Shown piece by piece: positions 60,807 to 64,000 of a DNA stretch of 64,000 nt. The stretch spans positions 62,886-126,885 of the forward strand of contig JAAHFN010000012.1 of NCBI GenBank assembly GCA_010672965.1. Reading direction: 5' to 3'. This stretch comes from Oscillatoria sp. SIO1A7 (GTDB lineage Bacteria > Cyanobacteriota > Cyanobacteriia > Cyanobacteriales > Laspinemataceae). Numbering within the stretch: the stretch's first letter is position 1; every line of letters starts with the position of its first letter. Both the position numbers and the translations under genes were made by a program. Under the pieces are notes generated by a model. The model was not told the origin of the DNA and made no database searches. It saw only the letters and a list, made by a program, of their open reading frames with translations.

Positions 60807-63800
60807 CTAAACAAAATCATTGACATCAATACTGGCCGGTGCCACCGCCGCCACCCGAGCTAAAAACTCGCCAGTTGGTGCGTGCTGAATAATAGTATAG
60901 AGCGAAAAATCTCCCGTTCCTGGAAAAATCACTAGCTCGGCAAAAGTAGCGCCGACTAACATGATTTGGTCTTCTCCATCAGTAAAATCGGCAATAACAT
61001 CTGTTGCTTCTATGCTTGCTGCCCCAGAGCCGATGCTAAGGCCAAAAATATCGGCTCCGGCTTCGCCAAACAAGTGGTCGCTGCCTTTGCCTCCAAAGAG
61101 CCAGTCGTTACCCGGGCCGCCCCGCAGGCGATCGCTCCCTTCACCGGCAAAAATCAAATCATCCCCTTCGTCGCCATTAAGATTGTCAAACCCAAGGCCG
61201 CCGTAAAGCCGGTCTGCGCCAGAACCGCCAGCAATAAAGTCGCTATTTCCCCCGCCATGAAGAACGTCATTGCCCCCTCGACCTTCGATACGATTAATTC
61301 CCTGACGTCCGTGGAGATTATCGTCGCCTTCGGAGCCAACAATAATATCGTCTGCATCTGCTCCCGCCGATTTGGAGCCAGCCGCAAAAGAGAGAACCTG
61401 GCCGACGCGATCGTTATCAATAATATTGACCGGCACTTGAATCGTAAGGCCATTAAATTCTAGGTCGTTGCTGGTTGCTGCGTGCGAGATAATGCTAGTA
61501 ATATCTCCAGCAGCCTCGTTATTGTCTGGGGCAAAAACTTCTATAGTCTGGGGCTGATTCCAGTTATCTGGGGTAAAAGTAATAGTAGCGCGATCGACTG
61601 CAACCGCTCCATCGGTGGATAGGGTATAGACTACATCGGCTCTGGGTTGCTTGGGCAGGGCTAACTGGTAGATATCCACCCCAGCCCCTTCAATTAGATC
61701 GGTACTGCCCAAGGGCTGAACTGAGGTAATCTCCGCTCGGGTCACTTCACCGCTGACGGCAAAGTCAAAGGGATTTTCGTCGGCGTCGTTATTCTCGAAC
61801 GAGACAGTCCCGTTAACAATGCCTTCTGCACTGGCATCCAACTGGATTTGCAAGTTCGCAGAACTGCCTGGAGCAATGCTTGCTGGCAACGCTCCGACAA
61901 GGCTAAATCCTGGAGGCAAGCTGGGATTGCTCGGGTTTAGCTCGGCGGTGCCAGGGTTGCGGATTGTAAAAGTTTTGCTTATCGGCGTGCCAAAGACAGT
62001 GCTGCCAAGGGAAAGAGCCGTCGCAGTCCCGTCAGCAATATTAGTCGCACCGTCCAACACTTCTATTTCTGGCACCGTTACCTGCCCGGTCAGAGAAAAA
62101 TCGTAGGGATTTTCATCATTGTCGCCGTTAATAAAAGAAAGACTGCCGTTAAAAACCCCCGGGGTGCTAGCGTCCAGTTGGATTTGAAAAGTCGCAGAAC
62201 CTCCGGCGGCTATATTAGTGGGAAACGAACCCACCAAGCTGTAGCCCGCGCCGCTTAAAGTTGCGGTTCCCAGGGTTAACTCGGTATTGCCGCTATTGGT
62301 AATAGTAAAAGTTCTGACTGGGTTCAGGTTGCTACCCTGTAGCGTGCTGCCGAAATCGAAACTGCCTCCATCCGGGATACTGGTGCCGCTAGTGCCGCTA
62401 GTGCTTTCGGCGACCTCTATTTCTGAGAAATCATTATCGGTTATGGTTAGCCCAGCAGTATTGTTGGTACTGCTAACGATGTGGTCGTCCCCTGGAGCTA
62501 GATTGATATTGACCGTTTCGCCCGTTTCTATCTCGCTATCGTCTATGGGCACAACATTTAAGGTGGCGATCGTGGCTCCGGCAGGAATGGTAAAAGTCGT
62601 AGCCGTAAGGCCGGTAATATTAGTTCCCGCAGTCAAGCTGTAGTCGCTAGGGTCAGTGGCGGTACTGCCAGCAACGTTGAAATTAACTGTCAGGCCGCCA
62701 GGGGGTGCCGCTTCATCCAGAGTAATAGCAAAAGTGCCGTTAGTCGCTCCTGCTTCTGCGGCGTTACTGCCCGGGGCAATGGAAACCACGGGAATGGCAG
62801 TCGTTTCCAGTTGTTGGCTCGGAAGGAAGAGAGTCGCGACTATGGAAGTGTCGTTATCTGTTATGGTTAGCGCAGCAGTATTGTCCGTAGTGCTAACTAT
62901 GTAGTTGTTGCCTGTAGTTAGATTGATGTTGACCGTTTCGCCCGTTTCTATATCGCTATCGTCTATGGGCACTACATTTAAGGTGGCGCTGGTGGCTCCG
63001 GCAGGAATGGTAAAAGTCGTAGCCGTAAGGCCGGTAATATTAGTTCCCCCAGTCAAGCTGTAGTCGCTAGGGTCGGTAGCGGTACTGCCGGTAACGTTGA
63101 AGTTAACTGTCAGGCCGCCAGCGGGTGCGGCTTCGTCCAGGGTAATGGCAAAAGTGCCGTTAGTCGATCCTGCTTCTGCGGCGTTGCTGCCCGGGGCGAT
63201 GGAAACGATAGGAGTGGTATTTAAGAGGATAGACACGCCGTTGTCGGAAACGTTCGCCACGGCCAAATCGGGCTTGCCATCCCCGTTGAAGTCCCCCGCC
63301 GCTACAGACTGCAATCCATTCCCCGCCACAAAGTTAGTCTGGGTACCGAAGCTGCCGTTGCCGTCTCCCAGTAGCAGCGAGACATTGGAGACAGTGCCAC
63401 TGTTCGCCGTTGCCAAGTCGGGGCTGCCGTCCCCGTTGAAGTCTCCCACTGTTACGGAGAAAGGCTGAGAGCCCACCCCAAAGGTGGTCTGGGTGCCGAA
63501 GCTACCGTTGCCGTTTCCCAGTAGCAGCGAGACATTGTCGGAGCCACTATTAGCCGTTGCCAAGTCGGAGCTGCCGTCCCCGTTGAAGTCTCCCACTGTT
63601 AAGGAGTAAGGCCCAGTACCCGTCCCAAAGACGGTCTGGGTGCCGAAGTTGCCACTGCCGTCTCCCAGTAACAGCGAGACATTGTCGGAGCTATTGTTCG
63701 CCACGGCCAAGTCGGAGTTGCCGTCCCCGTTAAAGTCCCCCACCGCTAAGGAGTTCGGCGCATTACCTACCCCGAAGTTGGCCTGGGTGCCGAAGTTGCC

Positions 63801-64000
63801 GTTGCCATCTCCCAGTAGCACCGAGACATTGTTGGAGCCACTGTTCGGCGTTGCCAAATCGAGGCTGCCGTCGTTGTTGAAGTCTCCCACTGCTACGGAG
63901 CGCGGCCCAGTACCCGTCCCAAAGACGGTCTGGGTGCCGAAGTTGCCGCTGCCATCTCCCAGTAGCACCGAGACGTTGGCGGATAATAAGTTCGCCACGG
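60807..64000 (-). CDS. Giant exoprotein, partial: FG-GAP repeats, Calx-beta, ASH-like and RTX tail
   Basis: At least 1064 residues; the start lies beyond the right window edge. From the N-terminal side: six ~47-residue FG-GAP/VCBS repeats (LLGDGNGNFGTQ, SLAVGDFNGDGNSDLAVAN); two nearly identical Calx-beta domains (SIAPGSNAAEAGxTNGTF, GLTVNFNVxGSTATDPSDYS); two ASH/HYDIN-like immunoglobulin domains (FTITNSGNTELTLGTATLSG, QIQLDAS); and a cassette beginning TSVQPLGSTDLIEGAG. That cassette holds RTX nonapeptides (GGSGADRLYGGLGFDNLNGD) and ends IIQHAPTGEFLARVAAVAPA, SIDVNDFV. It is homologous to the last ~310 residues of the protein at 41297-47431. Likely secreted by a type I system and stabilised by calcium. 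Confidence 0.9.
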   Translation of the reverse strand, partial: VANLLSANVSVLLGDGSGNFGTQTVFGTGTGPRSVAVGDFNNDGSLDLATPNSGSNNVSVLLGDGNGNFGTQANFGVGNAPNSLAVGDFNGDGNSDLAVANNSSDNVSLLLGDGSGNFGTQTVFGTGTGPYSLTVGDFNGDGSSDLATANSGSDNVSLLLGNGNGSFGTQTTFGVGSQPFSVTVGDFNGDGSPDLATANSGTVSNVSLLLGDGNGSFGTQTNFVAGNGLQSVAAGDFNGDGKPDLAVANVSDNGVSILLNTTPIVSIAPGSNAAEAGSTNGTFAITLDEAAPAGGLTVNFNVTGSTATDPSDYSLTGGTNITGLTATTFTIPAGATSATLNVVPIDDSDIETGETVNINLTTGNNYIVSTTDNTAALTITDNDTSIVATLFLPSQQLETTAIPVVSIAPGSNAAEAGATNGTFAITLDEAAPPGGLTVNFNVAGSTATDPSDYSLTAGTNITGLTATTFTIPAGATIATLNVVPIDDSEIETGETVNINLAPGDDHIVSSTNNTAGLTITDNDFSEIEVAESTSGTSGTSIPDGGSFDFGSTLQGSNLNPVRTFTITNSGNTELTLGTATLSGAGYSLVGSFPTNIAAGGSATFQIQLDASTPGVFNGSLSFINGDNDENPYDFSLTGQVTVPEIEVLDGATNIADGTATALSLGSTVFGTPISKTFTIRNPGTAELNPSNPSLPPGFSLVGALPASIAPGSSANLQIQLDASAEGIVNGTVSFENNDADENPFDFAVSGEVTRAEITSVQPLGSTDLIEGAGVDIYQLALPKQPRADVVYTLSTDGAVAVDRATITFTPDNWNQPQTIEVFAPDNNEAAGDITSIISHAATSNDLEFNGLTIQVPVNIIDNDRVGQVLSFAAGSKSAGADADDIIVGSEGDDNLHGRQGINRIEGRGGNDVLHGGGNSDFIAGGSGADRLYGGLGFDNLNGDEGDDLIFAGEGSDRLRGGPGNDWLFGGKGSDHLFGEAGADIFGLSIGSGAASIEATDVIADFTDGEDQIMLVGATFAELVIFPGTGDFSLYTIIQHAPTGEFLARVAAVAPASIDVNDFV

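Overview
The window reads as chromosomal DNA of a filamentous, non-marine-picoplankton type cyanobacterium. Three things support this. HIP1 octamers (GCGATCGC) occur throughout. Heptanucleotide STRR repeats (GTAGGGT, CCCAATG, CCCACAC types) sit between and even inside genes. Several genes belong to families found almost only in cyanobacteria: PSRP-3/Ycf65, DUF1997, DUF4079, TIGR04376, DUF5895-like and Mo-nitrogenase-C/TerB. No rRNA, tRNA, transposase or CRISPR array was seen.

Region 0-29 kb is a scattered housekeeping block: xth, an NmrA-type reductase, a tandem-LCCL secreted protein, a Uma2 endonuclease, a TIGR04376 coiled-coil protein, a Pro/Ala-rich membrane protein, a seven-bladed WD40 protein, leuC with a textbook terminator, and a 1438-residue SF1 helicase-like ATPase. 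Then come a decayed RelE/HigA-type toxin-antitoxin pair, DUF1997 and DUF4079 proteins, a 13-repeat ankyrin protein, obgE, Ycf65, a HAD phosphatase, a TPR protein and the wreck of an AMIN-domain amidase. An 855-residue two-partner-secretion exoprotein closes the block.

Region 30-37 kb holds a RiPP locus. A recognisable promoter and a long repeat-bearing leader precede a 121-residue nitrile-hydratase-leader (NHLP) precursor whose core ends in a Cys-rich FCFCCC tail. A 1.07-kb, strongly stem-loop-forming gap follows, then a fused RRE / E1-like / YcaO cyclodehydratase (755 aa), and further on an amidohydrolase and a lipoprotein GDSL esterase. No dehydrogenase, protease or transporter for the product is present in the window.

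Region 37.6-39.9 kb is the most unusual part. Eleven copies of a ~52-nt unit, each with a conserved 5' box, a GC-rich hairpin and an 8-9 T run, lie mostly at a 146-147-bp period. An AT-rich -10-like box precedes each one. This looks like a tandem array of small-RNA genes. Three different palindromic elements have inserted into it.

Region 40-64 kb carries a sulfotransferase and a set of giant exported proteins: a 2044-residue DUF4347/Gly-rich/Calx-beta/RTX protein, an LRR protein, two convergent paralogues that join an FHA secretion domain to a C-terminal CHAT protease domain, and a second RTX protein cut by the window end that shares its C-terminal cassette with the first. STRR repeats have been captured in frame at the same two sites in both FHA-CHAT genes. 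The intergenic space is packed with at least six families of palindromic MITE-like elements, several of them nested or internally duplicated.
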